Shown here one piece after another: positions 46,601 to 58,250 of a DNA stretch of 64,000 bases. A program made the position numbers and the translations under genes. The notes beneath the pieces are model-generated. The model made no database searches, had not been told where the DNA came from, and saw only the letters and a list, made by a program, of their open reading frames with translations. The DNA is from Anaeramoeba flamelloides (taxonomy: Eukaryota > Metamonada > Anaeramoebidae). The DNA lies in the NCBI GenBank assembly GCA_027625915.1, contig JANTQA010000045.1, positions 186,001-250,000 of the forward strand, in the 5' to 3' direction. The stretch's first letter is position 1. Every line of letters starts with the position of its first letter.

Positions 46601-47822
46601 TGACGGATAACTTTAATATTTTTGGGTTGTAATTTCAGAAATAAATTTCAAGTATAAAGACATCTAGAGTGTAATTTATACTTCTTTCTCAATAATAATA
46701 TTAACGAAATGTTTTCCAAAATAAAAAAAAAGAAAAAAAAATACATTGAAACATATATATAAAATAGCAAATAACAAATCTTTTTAATTAAAAGATCAAA
46801 ACAAAAAAGAAATTTCTGTTTCAAATATTTGTTACATTTTTTTTCTATTTATTTGATTATATTGACTTTTTCCAATTTTCTTAACCGAATTTTTTTTACT
46901 TTTAATCTAAATCAAAGGCAGTTAGACATTATCATGGGCATATGTCCGGTGTTTATTGCTGTTGTTTACACCCATCATTGCCGTATTTATTTACTGGCGG
47001 TCGTGATAGTTCGGTAAGGATCTGGGACATTAGAACACGTGAATCGATCCATATCTTAACTGGTCATAACGGAAGTGTTATCTCGCTTGCAACACAGAAC
47101 ACAGAACCACAATTGATATCTGGCTCGATTGATGGTACGATCAGAGTATGGGATATTATTGCAGGTAAACCCCGAACAATTTTGACACACCATAAAAAAT
47201 CGGTCCGGTCATTAAAATTCCACCCTCACGAATATTCATTCGTTTCTGCTAGCGCAGACTCAATAAGGCATTGGAAATGCCCCGAAGCAAAATTTATCAA
47301 AAGGTTCAATGAGCATAATGCAATCATCAACGACTTGGCAATAAGTGAAGATGATGTTCTTGTTTCATGCGCTGACAATGGTACACTTAAATTTTGGGAT
47401 TGGGGATCTGGTTACTGTTTCCAAAATAGACAGTCAAAGGTTCAGTCAGGTTCTTTAGTCTCAGAAGCAGGAATTAGAGCTGCTATATTTGATTTGTCTG
47501 GTTCTCGTTTAATAACATGCGAAACAGATAAAACAATTAAAATTTGGCATGAAGATGAAAATTCGGTAAATAATATATTACTCTTTCTTTCTTTTTGTAC
47601 TTTTCCGATTTTTGCTTTAATAAATAATTCCTTTTGTTTATTTATTAAACAATTATTAATTAATCATTATTCCCATTAAATTATTTTTTTTTTTTTTTTT
47701 TTTGATCTCTATTTATTATAATCATCATTCTCTTTCTCACTATTTTAAATTATTTTCAATTATAGACTGAAGAAACACACCCCATTGTTTGGAAAACATC
47801 AATTATCCAAAATTTGAAATAA
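43658..47822 (+). CDS. PLRG1/Prp46, WD40 subunit of the spliceosomal NineTeen-related complex
   Basis: Exons are 43658-44537, 46918-47565 and 47766-47822; introns are 2380 bp (GTAAGT...AAAG) and 200 bp (GTAAAT...ATAG). About 527 residues, against 514 in human PLRG1. The N-terminus has [17 protein letters not shown], like the family start. A Lys/Glu/Gly-rich insert follows, then [14 protein letters not shown] and seven WD repeats ending in LFDL, CWDL, IWDI, VWDI, HWKC, FWDW and [18 protein letters not shown]-like [19 protein letters not shown]-like EHNAIINDL and C-terminal EETHPIVWK are near-identical to the family. PLRG1 binds CDC5L in the catalytic spliceosome, in the nucleus. Exon 1 changes frame by one base inside a run of 16 A (44022-44037): the frame from 43658 stops at 44041, while the frame feeding the WD repeats is open just upstream as [13 protein letters not shown] homopolymer length error is the simplest cause. 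Confidence 0.93.
44538..46917 (+). other. 2.4-kb intron 1 of PLRG1 with transposon relics
   Basis: Bounded by a GTAAGT donor and a TCAAAG acceptor. It contains a possible Tc1-like transposase remnant (about 45850-46050) and an H-type right end (to 46407). The rest is AT-rich DNA. The sequence near 46660-46690 (TCTAGAGTGTAATTTATACT) resembles 16470-16500. Confidence 0.7.
45850..46407 (+). mobile_element. H element copy 3 with possible Tc1-like transposase remnant
   Basis: The right end CCTTTGAGTGAAACAAAGTT (TA at 46408-46409) and the preceding 280 bp match H copies 1 and 2. Just upstream a broken frame reads [20 protein letters not shown], like a Tc1 helix-turn-helix (xLAKxL...VSxxTVxxIL), followed by an out-of-frame run with [13 protein letters not shown] that recalls the H-x-x-x-R-L-x-F-A-K segment. 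Several stops break it. The transposase assignment is tentative. Confidence 0.4.
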
Positions 47823-48659
47823 ATCATTTTTTTTTTTTTGAGATTTTTTTTAAAAATCTATTAGATTAGATCTGTCTTAAACAAACCAAATTTTTTAATA
47901 ATAAAATGTTATTTAATAAACTATTCTTTCTGAGTTTTTTTTTTTAAAAGATTTTTTTTTTTGAATTCATTATTAACCAAAAAATTGGTTGTTATTTAAT
48001 TGAGTATAAATATTAAATAATTTTTTTTATTCCTTGTTTTCATTTATGGATAGATTCATATAAAAAATAAAATAAAATAAACACGTCAAAGATACTGGGA
48101 AAATTTTAATTCTGATAAATTTTCCTAAATTACTTCTTTCTCTCGATAAATCAATAAAAAAAGATAGAGGGAAATTTTCATAAAAAAATTCATATTTAAA
48201 ACGAACCCTTAGGAAGGTTGATTATATAAGTGACAACTCAAATCGTTTTTTCAGTCAATACCAAATTGTCCTTTTCGGGGTATAAAAAAAAATTTTTCCA
48301 AAAATTTTTAAATAAAAAAAATAAATGCTGCACGTTCAATTATTGGAAGAGAAAATGGTGATTAATTCTTTATTATCAAGAAATAATTTATTTATATATA
48401 TCATTAATCTAGGAAACCTGGAAAAAGGTATTTCCTTTTTTAAAGAAAATAAAAAGATATATCAAAAAAGGCATTTGGAACTCAAAATGAAAATAGGGTT
48501 TATTCCGAATTTATATATCCTTTGGAAATGTTTTTCAATGAGAAACTCATAATTAACAAATACTTTATTCGAATCAATTTAAACAATTTACAAAATTTTA
48601 ATTGTTATTGAAGTCAAAATAGTACAAAGTTTAAAATAAAATAGATTTCAAAAATTTTT

Positions 48660-49235
48660 GACTAACTTTATAATGTTACTTGAAGTTGTTTTTAGGGTTT
48701 ATTCTAGTATTCTTATCAAAAAAATATTTTCAAATTTTGTGATCAGAATCATTTGATCTAATTTTGTAAACTTTTGTTTTACTTTTGTAAATTTTTTTTT
48801 TAATATGTTTTTCTTGTTTTTTTATTTTTTTTGATTTTCTTTTTTTTTTTGCAAAATTTTTCTTTTTATTTTTTTTTTTTTTAAAAAAGATCGTGTTGTA
48901 AAAAAAAAAGATCTTCGAAAAGACCAATCATCACTATGAAAATTGAGACTACGTAATGTATTTGAAAATGAATTTAATTATTCATAAAAAATCTTGTTGT
49001 TCAACTTTTTTTCAGTGAAAGTTCAGTAATAAAAAATCTGTAATGTTTATTTCAAAAATTGTGACTTGCTTTTTTTTTTGTTTTTGGTTTTATTTTTTTT
49101 AATTTTTTAAAATTTCAGATTAATATAAGTTTAGAATGATTTAAAAGTGATTTACCATTCAGATTTGATTATTTCTTGTTCTTGAATATTAAGGGGGTAT
49201 TTTTGTTTTTCAATTTATCATTTCAAATGATGAAC
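48660..49235 (+). mobile_element. F element (E-related), copy 2
   Basis: Matches the reverse complement of 33.36-33.92 kb: GGGTTTATTCTAGTATTCTT at the left, AGATCTTCGAAAAGACCAAT in the middle, TTCAGTGAAAGTTCAGTAAT and GATTTAAAAGTGATTTACCA at the right. It may be part of a larger unit starting near 48230. Confidence 0.5.
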
Positions 49236-50559
49236 AATTTTGAAATAGTGTTTAGATTAGTGAAAAATCTTTTCTAAAAAGAAAGAAGAGAAATCTATCG
49301 AAACTGAAGAAAAAAATTTTTTTTACTTGGTCAATACTTCATCTTAGATATTTCTGATAATCCAATGAACCAATTAAAAAACAATAATCAAATCCCCAAA
49401 CAAGCACCTATTGTCATCTTCAATTCAGAAATCAGAACTGATCTCACTCTAATATGATCCTAAGAAGAAAAAAGAATTTCATCAAAAAAAAAAAACTAAA
49501 ATCCCAAGATCTTCAACAATCTATCAGAAAATTTAAAAATGCATAAAATCGAAAAGTTTGACTGTGAAAATATGAAAAATGAATAGATAAAAGGAAAAAA
49601 GTCCTGAAACTCATTCTAAGTTAAGACAAGACAAAGTAGTAAAAAAAAGGAAATTAATGAGATATCTTAAAATAAATCCAATTTTCTAACAACTTTTGTT
49701 TAAAAAAAAAGTTTATTTTGAAAAAGGAAATAATCAACCAATTTATTTAAACTATATTTTCTTTAATGAAGGGTTTAAATAGATACATACACAATATGAA
49801 AAAGGGGGTATATTCTAATATAAACCCGTGCACTATCAATAAAAAATTATTATGTCTAGCACCTAAAATGGTGATGTAAAAGATATTAAAAAGCCAGAAA
49901 ACAATGAAAAAAAGAACTCAAAAAAAAATTCATTGTTTTTGATTTTAAGATTATTGGTATTGTAGATATAGATATATTTTTGGGGAAAATAAAAATAAAA
50001 TAAAAGTATGAGATAATATTTACATGATAAATATAACTCAATGGGGTATAAGGGTAATTATATCATCACTTTACCAGAAATAAATAAAATTTTTCTTTAA
50101 AAGATATAATATTCACTACTTTAAATTTCGTTTAAAAGTTTAATTTTGCAGGTTCAATAAAATGTTAGTCTAACTTATTGGTTCGCTTTTGAAAGCATTT
50201 TTAGTTATATTTTTTAAAAAATTTTTTTACTCAATATTTTTACAATCGTTTTAAAAAAAAATCAATTGTTCTTAATTTTATAAATAAAATATAATTTGAG
50301 TATCTTGAAAAAGAATTGATTGGGAAAGATTAAATTCAAAATTTGTAATATTTAAAATTGATATTTTAGAAGAAAATCACTTCCATTACGAATTTTCAGA
50401 AGGAAAATATTTTACATATAATGTTCTAATCACAGAATAATTTTTGATTTTTTGATCCTTCAAAAAAAAAAAAAAAATTATTTAAAATTATCAAACATAC
50501 ATTTGAAATTTATGTTTAGTTATTTCTCACACATTATTTCGATTATTATTGACTTGGAT

Positions 50560-51094
50560 TAAAACCCCATTCCTAAAATTTGGACACACCCAAAATCAAA
50601 AATAGGCAAAAAAAAAACTCAATTTATTGTATTTTTCCAAACCGTATATAAACCCACATTTAAGTTACCCCAGTTTTAATATTTTAATATGTAATTATTT
50701 TAATCCACACAAAAGAAAAAAATATAAAACTCAAAAATAAAAACAGGTGTGTCCAAAATAATGAAACAAGGGGAACAAAAAATGTATTGGTAAATTTGTT
50801 GAAATTTTACCAACAATTATTGATCGATCAAATGTTAAGATACCATCTACCAATTATATGTTATTTTTCCAATTTAACAAACTCAACACTAACCTTCTAT
50901 CAACCATTGAAAATTTTCAAGATCTAAAAGAAACAGATTATGTAACTGTAAAAAAGGAAAGGAAAACAAAACAAAAAAAGACAAAAAATGAAATAGTTTG
51001 TAAAATCAAAATTCTTTCCAAATTGGATTTGAAGTACATTAATGATGTTCTTTCCACAGTTTAAACTGTATCCAAATTTATGGAATCTAGTTTA
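50560..51094 (+). mobile_element. Family A element, copy 2
   Basis: The closest relative of the copy at 3.73 kb. The left end is CCCATTCCTAAAATTTGGAC; the right end reversed is GATTCCATAAATTTGGATAC, giving ~20-bp inverted termini. A TA on each side is possible. The 68-codon frame inside (50858-51064) is not preserved in copy 1. Confidence 0.65.
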
Positions 51095-51174
51095 ATAACA
51101 ATATAACAATTTGGTTTTTTTGTCAAAAATTATTTTTGAATTAAAAATTAGGAATTCAGGAAGTTCTTTCAAGT

Positions 51175-51595
51175 GTCACAGAGTGACATAGAGTACCTTG
51201 CTTTTCTTGAGTTTTTTTTTAATTCTGTTAAGTGTTCTAGGTTTTTTTTGAGGTTTTCTATTTTATTTGTGAAGTGTTCTAGGTTTTTTTGAGTTTTATA
51301 TTTATTTGGAAAATCTATTGATTTTCTTTAAGTTTTTTTTACTTTTCGAAATAAACCGAAAATTTATTAAAATTTTCTGTTTATTTCAAAAAGTAAAAAA
51401 AGCCTAGAACACTTCACTAATAAATAGAAAACTCAAAAAAACCTAACGAAAATCTATCGATTTTTTTAGGAATAAACAGAAAACTCAAGAAAAGCTAACG
51501 GCGGTTTTTTTTTTAATTTCAGAAATTTACAAGAAAATTAAAGATTTGTCTCAATTCTTTCAAACTAAAAAAAAACCTAGTGGCAAAATAAGAGG
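51175..51595. repeat. Palindrome array C6
   Basis: Modules AAGTGTTCTAGG with its complement CCTAGAACACTT about 150 bp apart enclose a nearly exact hairpin TTTCGAAATAAACCGAAAAT / ATTTTCTGTTTATTTCAAAA, followed by AACTCAAAAAAACCTAACGA and AAAATCTATCGATTTT. The linker TCACAGAGTGACATAGAGT resembles the CACTCTACGG units of C1. Confidence 0.65.
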
Positions 51596-51769
51596 AACTA
51601 ACAACTCCAACTGCTCCCATAAACAAAAAATAAAAAAAAATAAAAAAACATTGCATTTTTTTGTCGAAAATTATTTTCTTTTTGATATATTTCTGGTGTA
51701 TATAAATTTATAATTATTAATAATAATTTGTAAAAAGGTGTTTTATATTTTGTTCGAAACAGATTTTCT

Positions 51770-52641
51770 TTAAATTAGTCTTCCAATATATTCAACTTTT
51801 TTATATTTGGAAGCAAGGCTTTCCCATTGAACAATAAATCGGTCAGCTATTGGGTATAAAATTCTTCCAGATAAGGACAAATGCTTAACTCTTGCGATAC
51901 TTTCAATGTAGATGATATCGATAAATTTGATTGCTATGATTCTGAGAAGGAAAGCTGATAATGCAATTGGGACACACGTTCCAGGTCCGTTACACAACAC
52001 CAGTTTTGGGTTTTCTAATACCACAATTTTAAAAGAAAAAAAAGAAGCATAGAGTGTTGTGAAAATTGAACTAAGGTACGATTGGCCTACTTTTCTGCTT
52101 CGTGGGACTAAATGGACTTTAATGTCATCAATTCCAAACTTTTCTTTGAATTTGGTTGAAAAGGCCTTTGCCTTGTGTTGGCTATTTTTGTCGCTTGAAG
52201 CAATTACAAAGGTGATTTTATAGTTTCTTTTTTCACCGATAAATAAGGTCTCCAATAATTTTAACATTTCAGCAGTATGCCCACCTATGTCAAATTGTTT
52301 AGATTGAGTCAAGTTAAGTTCGAGAAATGTTTGTTTTTAAAAATAAGATTGATCGTTTTTTAGAAACAATACAAATTGTTTATTGTTTATTGTTTTTGGT
52401 TTTTGGTTTTTTGTTTTTTGTTTTTTCGTTTTTTGTTTTTTGTTTTTTTTTTGTTTTGTTTTTGCAAGAAGATAAAAATGAAATCTTTCTAAATACCTGA
52501 TCCTAAGACAGAAAGTACACGAATTTGTTCATTAGCATTCTTTTTATGAATTTTGGGACGATGAAAAATTGGTAAAACCGATAGTACACGAATAATTAAA
52601 GCCAATAAAAGAAGAAACAAAGCACCAATTAATTTTAGCAT
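51770..52641 (-). CDS. ALG14, membrane anchor of the UDP-GlcNAc transferase for N-glycan synthesis
   Basis: On the minus strand exon 1 is 52641-52497 and exon 2 is 52284-51770 (intron GTATTT...ATAG, 212 bp, splitting a Gly codon), 219 residues as in the human protein (216). An N-terminal membrane helix (about 4-23) is followed by LPIFHRP and VLSVLGSGGHTAEM; the GSGGH glycine loop is restored only by splicing. Then come SSDKNSQHKA, VPRSRKVGQSYLSS, VLCNGPGTCVPIALSAF, YIESIARVKHLSLSGRILY, DRFIVQWESL and C-terminal YIGRLI. All are ALG14 signatures in order. ALG14 anchors catalytic ALG13 at the cytosolic ER face to add the second GlcNAc to dolichol-PP-GlcNAc. No ALG13 domain is fused. An upstream in-frame ATG at 52686 would add 15 mostly hydrophobic residues; the ATG at 52641 is preferred by family length. 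Confidence 0.93.
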
Positions 52642-54624
52642 TTTGGTTTGAATTGAAATAAAAGATAAAAAGAAAAAAAATGACAAAATTTACAGTTTCT
52701 CATCACAAGAATAGCACAAAAATTGTAGTAACTTTTTTTCCTTAGCAACACTTTGTTTTTTTAAAATTGTTCCAAATTTTGAAAGGAATTACAAGATCAA
52801 CAATTCAACAACTTTCAATTTAAAAGTTTTTACAAGTTATACTTTTAAAAACATGTAATTTAAACAACTTTCCAATTTTTGGTTTTCATAAAAAGAGTTT
52901 CAGGTTATTGAAAGTTTACAAATATTTTTCTTTTAGATAACTTTCAAAAATTTCAATTAAATTCAAAATGCTATCTTTTGTTAATTATTATTTTTATCCC
53001 TTTTTTTGGCTTAAAAAAGTTTGTACCAAGTATTTGAAATTTGAAACAATATGAAAGAATTAAAGAGACTGAAATCTTGCAGACTGTCAGCCTGAAAGTT
53101 CGAAAAAGTCTTGAAAGTATTTGTATGGATTGTGCTATTCTTGTCGTGGTCAAAAATTGGGTTAGAGTTCAATTATTATCACAAACCTATTTAATTACTA
53201 ATTTTCCTTTCCTTTCTGTCACATTTATCATCGTAAAAAGAAAAGGGTCTTGATTTTGGTATAATGTTGACTTTTCCTCAAGCCAATACATTTAAGGAAC
53301 TATCTCAATTTGGTGACACTTTTGGTTGAAATTCAAGGCAACAACAAAAAAAATTCATATATAGGATTCTGTGTGGAATGATAATCAAAATATGGTCGTT
53401 ATGGGTATGTCAAATAAAAGTTTTTTTCAATGCTTAATAAAATCAGTTATTAACAAATGAAGGTAGTAAAAGTTACAAACAAAACAAGATAAAAATTAAA
53501 ATTGATTTTGTTTACCCATATGAAAAGATCACTCCTCTATATTCAAGTTTAATTATGCACCCTAGTACTAAACTCCATAATACTTAAAAGAAAGTGGAAT
53601 GACCTTATCATAGTGAAATTTTGACTTTAGAAAATTTTTCGATTATGTTTTGATTTAACAAAATTAGGCTAAATATACATTTTGGATTTTGAAAGGATCA
53701 TAAACAATAGATGTTATTTTATGATCAGAGTTTTTCTAAAGTTTCATATTCTTTTCTAAAAAACATTTATTGTTTTGTATTTTGATTTCACACTTTCATT
53801 TTTAATTGTAATTGCTCTTTATCAAAACAATTTTTTCTAATCAACTTCCAAAAAAGTTCAAAAAAAATTTAATTTTTGATATGAGTGAGTAGATATATCT
53901 AAGAAACCAACAATTGTCAGAAATTTTATATATTCCAAAAGATCTAATCAAATAATATCAAAAAAAATTTTCGATAATAAATCTAATCATTATATTCAAT
54001 TTCTAATTAGCTATCTAAAGGGATTTTGAGGGTTTGTGTCTAGAATTGCAATAACTAAAGTAATAATATAATAAACATAATATATTGATTACAGAATAGG
54101 TGTTAAGTAACCCAGCCTATAACCAAATAAAAACAATCTGATCTCTTACTTTTTATATTATATTCCTGGTGCAAACAGATCAAAAACAATAATATCTACA
54201 AACAAAATCCCAAAAACACAATTTTATCCTTTGTTCCAAAAAAAAATACAAAATAACCTTAAAAAAATCTAAATCAAAAAAAAAAAAATAACAAGTGGTT
54301 ATTGACCATAATGATATCGATCTTTTACTTGAGTACTTCAGTCAAAAGAAAAATAAAACATCATAATTCACAAATGCCTTCTCTTTCTGAAAAAATCTCT
54401 TGTATGATCGTAAATGAAGTTATCAATATCTTTTATAGTTCTTATTTTTATTATTTTTAGAGTCAATGAAACACTAGTAGTGTGATTTTAATGAAATATA
54501 CAAGAGATATTTTTATAAATATAAATAAAATAAAAAAAAATTATTATGTATTATGAGGTAAAATAATTTATTCAGAGCATGATATTTTAATTCTGGGTAA
54601 GTGTATCAATATTGTAAAATAGTA

Positions 54625-54821
54625 CAGTCAGCTACACTTTTAAGTCACGAACGTTCAACGAAAGTTAAGGCAAATAAAAATCCCAAATTAAGGCACACAA
54701 TTTGTAATATTTTTTTTTACAATTTATTTTGCTAGAATCCCAAATTTTGTACCTTAATTTGAGATTTTTTTTGTGCCTTAAATTTTGTTGAACGTTTGTT
54801 CCTTAAAAGTGGAACTAACTG
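54625..54821. mobile_element. Family B hairpin MITE, copy 2
   Basis: 197 bp, TA on both sides (54623-54624, 54822-54823). Ends CAGTCAGCTACA and TGGAACTAACTG; internal TTTTGCTAGAATCCCAAATT matches copy 1 (TTTTACTAGAATCTGAATT). Confidence 0.75.
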
Positions 54822-55207
54822 TAATGTGGGTGATATTTTGAGTATTTTTTTCTTAAAATTTAGTATTTAATAGTTTTTTTTATTTTAATCAACAAAACAT
54901 TTATTTTATTTTTATTTTTGATTATGTTATCTATTAAATTTCAGATTATACAAAATGATTAAAAATGAAAATTTTAAAATTGAAATAACAAATTATTGGC
55001 ATTATAAATCTATCTTTTTATTCCTATATTTGAAAACTTTCACAAGTGAATTAAATAGAGATTTATTTTCTTTAAAAAAAAATAATCGAGAATTTCAGAA
55101 ATTTGAAAAAAAAAATACAAAAATGTTATTATTTTTCAAAATATTATGAAAACATAAATTACAATCGATTGAAAATATCCCAATTTGGTTTCAATTGTAA
55201 AATAGTA

Positions 55208-55382
55208 AAGTCAGTTACAAATTTAAGACACAAAATTTCAACAAAATTTAATTAACAAAAAAATCTCAAATTCAGTCACAAAATTTAGATTTGTTTTTTT
55301 TTACACAAATTATTTGACGAGGTATTTGAATTTTGTACCTTAATTTGAGATTTTTATTGTGCCTTACCAGTGAAACTGGCTG
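55208..55382. mobile_element. Family B hairpin MITE, copy 3
   Basis: 175 bp, TA on both sides, same orientation as copy 2 and about 390 bp from it. Ends AAGTCAGTTACA and TGAAACTGGCTG; shortened near the right side by loss of the TTTGTGCC segment. Confidence 0.7.
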
Positions 55383-55760
55383 TAGTAAATTTTTGTATTT
55401 GAAGATATTTTTTTTAACCTCTTTTTTTGTTCACTTTAAAACAAAAAACAAGTCCAAAAAATAGATTGGTTATTCGAATCAAAAAAAGAATTCAAAAAAA
55501 TCACTTAAAATAAAAATATAATTCTATTCAATTTTCCTGAATTTGAGATTCTAATTTTTAATAAACCTTAGTAAAAATAAATTTGTTTATATTTTTGGAT
55601 GATATTTTTTTTTCATTCATATCGAATTGGTTTTCTGTTTTTATCAATTTTTATTAATCTTGTTTGTGGAATTTCATTTCCAGACATCTTTTTTTGATTA
55701 TTGAACAATAAGTACTATTTGTTTCAAAGTAAATGTAACAAAATTTTCATTCAGTTTTAC

Positions 55761-55791
55761 ATATATGTATATATATATATATATATATATA
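55761..55791. repeat. (TA)n microsatellite
   Basis: About 15 TA units with one interrupting G. Confidence 0.85.
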
Positions 55792-57779
55792 AATCGAGTA
55801 AATTTTCAAATTTTTTATGTTTCATAAATCAATCTTAAATCATTAATTTCCCTTTTTATAATTGTGTACTTTGGTGATTTGTTTTAATTCTTGAGAGGTG
55901 TGTTTTTTTGTTTGAAGCTGAATGAAAATTTTGTTCAATTTATTTTGTAATTAACAGAAAATAAAAATTAGAAAAAGTTACTATTACACGGTAATTTTAA
56001 CTTTTAAGCCAATTTGTCATTTTTTTTTCTAGAATAGTTGTTTTCTTTGGATTGATGAAATATATAAATTTGTTGTAATAAAAATTCATTAAAAAAAAAC
56101 TTATTTTTTTGGAGTATTTTCTTATCTAATTTTTAAAGATGTATAAAAAATCAAAAGTTATTATAATTTTGACAAATCAAAATAATGAAATTTATTTTTC
56201 TTACCAACTAATTTTCATCAAATCTATTCTGGTTCAAAAAAAAAAAACAGTAATTCAGAAAAACCAATAATAATTAGTGAAAATCAAAAAAAAACCTGGT
56301 CTGATAGTGGTTATAAATTCATCAATAAAATATATATATTGTTGATAAAAGTGGTTGGTATTTTTCACATGATCAAGTTGATCTAAAGATTCGATTAGAA
56401 ATATTATCGAGAATGAAATTATTGGATATTTTACTCAAAATTATTATTTAAGAGATGTCAAAATTTTTAAATTATTTTGCTAAATTTGTAATTTTATCAA
56501 AAACTAAAAATTGAAACCAAAAAAATAAACTCAGGTGTTCAGTAATTCGATAATAGAACCCCAAAAAGTTTCTTTAATTATAATTATTTGAATCGAAGAT
56601 TGAAAAAAAAAAAAAACAAAAAAGAAAGAAAAGAAAGAACATAAAATCAAAACACTGTCATGGTGTTGTCAACGATAAACAGGAATAGTAATTGAAATTT
56701 AAATGTTTTTTCAATATGCGAAAATAATAATATAAAATTATTCATTAAAGAATAAATCAATATTTTTTTAAAAAAATTTTTTTTTCAACAACCCACAAAA
56801 TAAAAAGAAAAAAAATTCAAATTCTTGGGATATAACAGTAAGTGAAGAATAATGGGAAGTACTGATTGATTTTTTTTTGATTTTTCATCAAATTGGTAAG
56901 ATTTTTGGAAACTTTTTAAATTTTTCAACAATTAAATTAATATTATTGGAATTGCAACAGATCTAAAGATTATTTACTTCTTTGAAAATGTGTTTTAGGT
57001 TGAGTTATTCCCTACTCTTTTTATCAGAAAGAAACGCATTTTAATAGAAAAGGTTTCAGAAAGACACCGTCAGACAGAAGCTCAATTCTACTTCGGGTTT
57101 TGAAAAAACAAGATCAAATAAAAAAAATTGTTGTTTAACTTTTATCCATTTTACTGATGAAAATAAAGAAAAAGTTTGACTAATGAGAATAAAAAACAAT
57201 TAGAATCATTTTAATCAAGGTAAAGAGTTGAGGAAGATTTGTGATCCTATAAATATTTGTAGAAAATTTTATAAAAAAATTAAAAATTAAAGTAAACTAT
57301 TCGATTGTAAATATTATGATCATCTCGCAAAATCAAAAAAAAACAATTTTTAACCCTTAAGTCAAGACTTTTAAGTTGAAATTAAAAAAAAAAAGAAAAG
57401 AAAAATCGAAAAAAAAGATAAAGTTTTATAGAGATAAATTTAGTATGTAAGTTTATTTAAATAATATATTTTCTCAAGTTTAACTTTCGAAAATTAAATT
57501 GAAGATTGACAGAGTATGTCAGTTATCGTAGTGGAATGAATAAAGTCAATTGGAAAAAAAGATCTTGATAAATGGAAATATATTTATTCTGAAGTTTTCT
57601 CGAAAAAATTCCAATTTTCCCTCATATAATCAAACAAAAAAAGTGTTTCACTGATGAACCACTGGAAAAGGGAGTTCCTCGATTTTAGCAATCAAAAGTT
57701 ATCAAACCAAATCCAGAAAAACCTTTGAAAAGTTTTTTATCAAAGGAAAAATATTGTTAGTAAATTTGTACAAAAAAGA

Positions 57780-58250
57780 TAAATTCAAAAACGTTTAATA
57801 GTTTTTGTAATAAATTTACTTTTTTACCCAATCTTATCACTTGGACTCAATACATTTCATTTCAAAGATCGTGTCCAAAAGCAGTCCGTTTGGTAAAATT
57901 TATTCGCAGTTAAATTGATCAAGTTATGTGATGACAAATGTGTTTAAAAATTTCGAGAAAATGGGAAATAAAAAAATGTGTATTCATTTAGATTCTCGAA
58001 CCAGATCATTCATTTGTGACTACTTTAATTTTTTATTTATCTAAAAGAAATTTAAATTTAGTAAATAAAGTCATTCTAGAGATTTTCGGGCTTATTTCAT
58101 TTCAGTTCGCATTAATAAAACCATTTAAGAAGAAGGGATTTTTTCTTCTTTTTCGTTCGATTAAAAGAGAATTTCCAAATACAAATTGTTGGAATTCTAA
58201 CAATCCTGAAAAGAGGAAAGCGAAGACAATAAAACACAACCCAGAGCTGT
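57780..58250 (+). mobile_element. Possible piggyBac-type transposase relic
   Basis: A broken frame reads FHFKDRVQKQSVW, then AVKLIKLCDDKCV, then KFRENGK. In order and spacing this recalls the FKGR...KQY...KxGxKxWxLCDxxxGY...Y.GK block of piggyBac (DDE_Tnp_1_7) transposases. About 40 codons on, IHLDSRTRSFICDYFNFL resembles the D-N-x-x-T-S-x-x-L catalytic Asp block, and SVRINKT resembles GTVRxNR. Stops are frequent. It is suggestive only because each match is short; TTAA-flanked D elements in the window make a piggyBac source plausible. Confidence 0.35.

Larger units (their letters stand above)
47823..51769. other. Gene-free 3.9-kb spacer with repeats
   Basis: The PLRG1 polyadenylation candidate AATAAA is at 47900. 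An E-type terminus lies near 48240-48260 (CAACTCAAATCG then TTTTTTCAGTC), followed by the F element (48.66-49.24 kb), family A copy 2 (50.56-51.09 kb) and a palindrome array (51.18-51.6 kb). From 49.3 to 50.5 kb I see nothing specific. Confidence 0.6.

Noticed and set aside
51770-52312. ALG14 exon 2 as a separate gene starting at 52312
   Set aside because: Splicing at 52285-52496 joins it to exon 1 and restores the GSGGH motif and family length.
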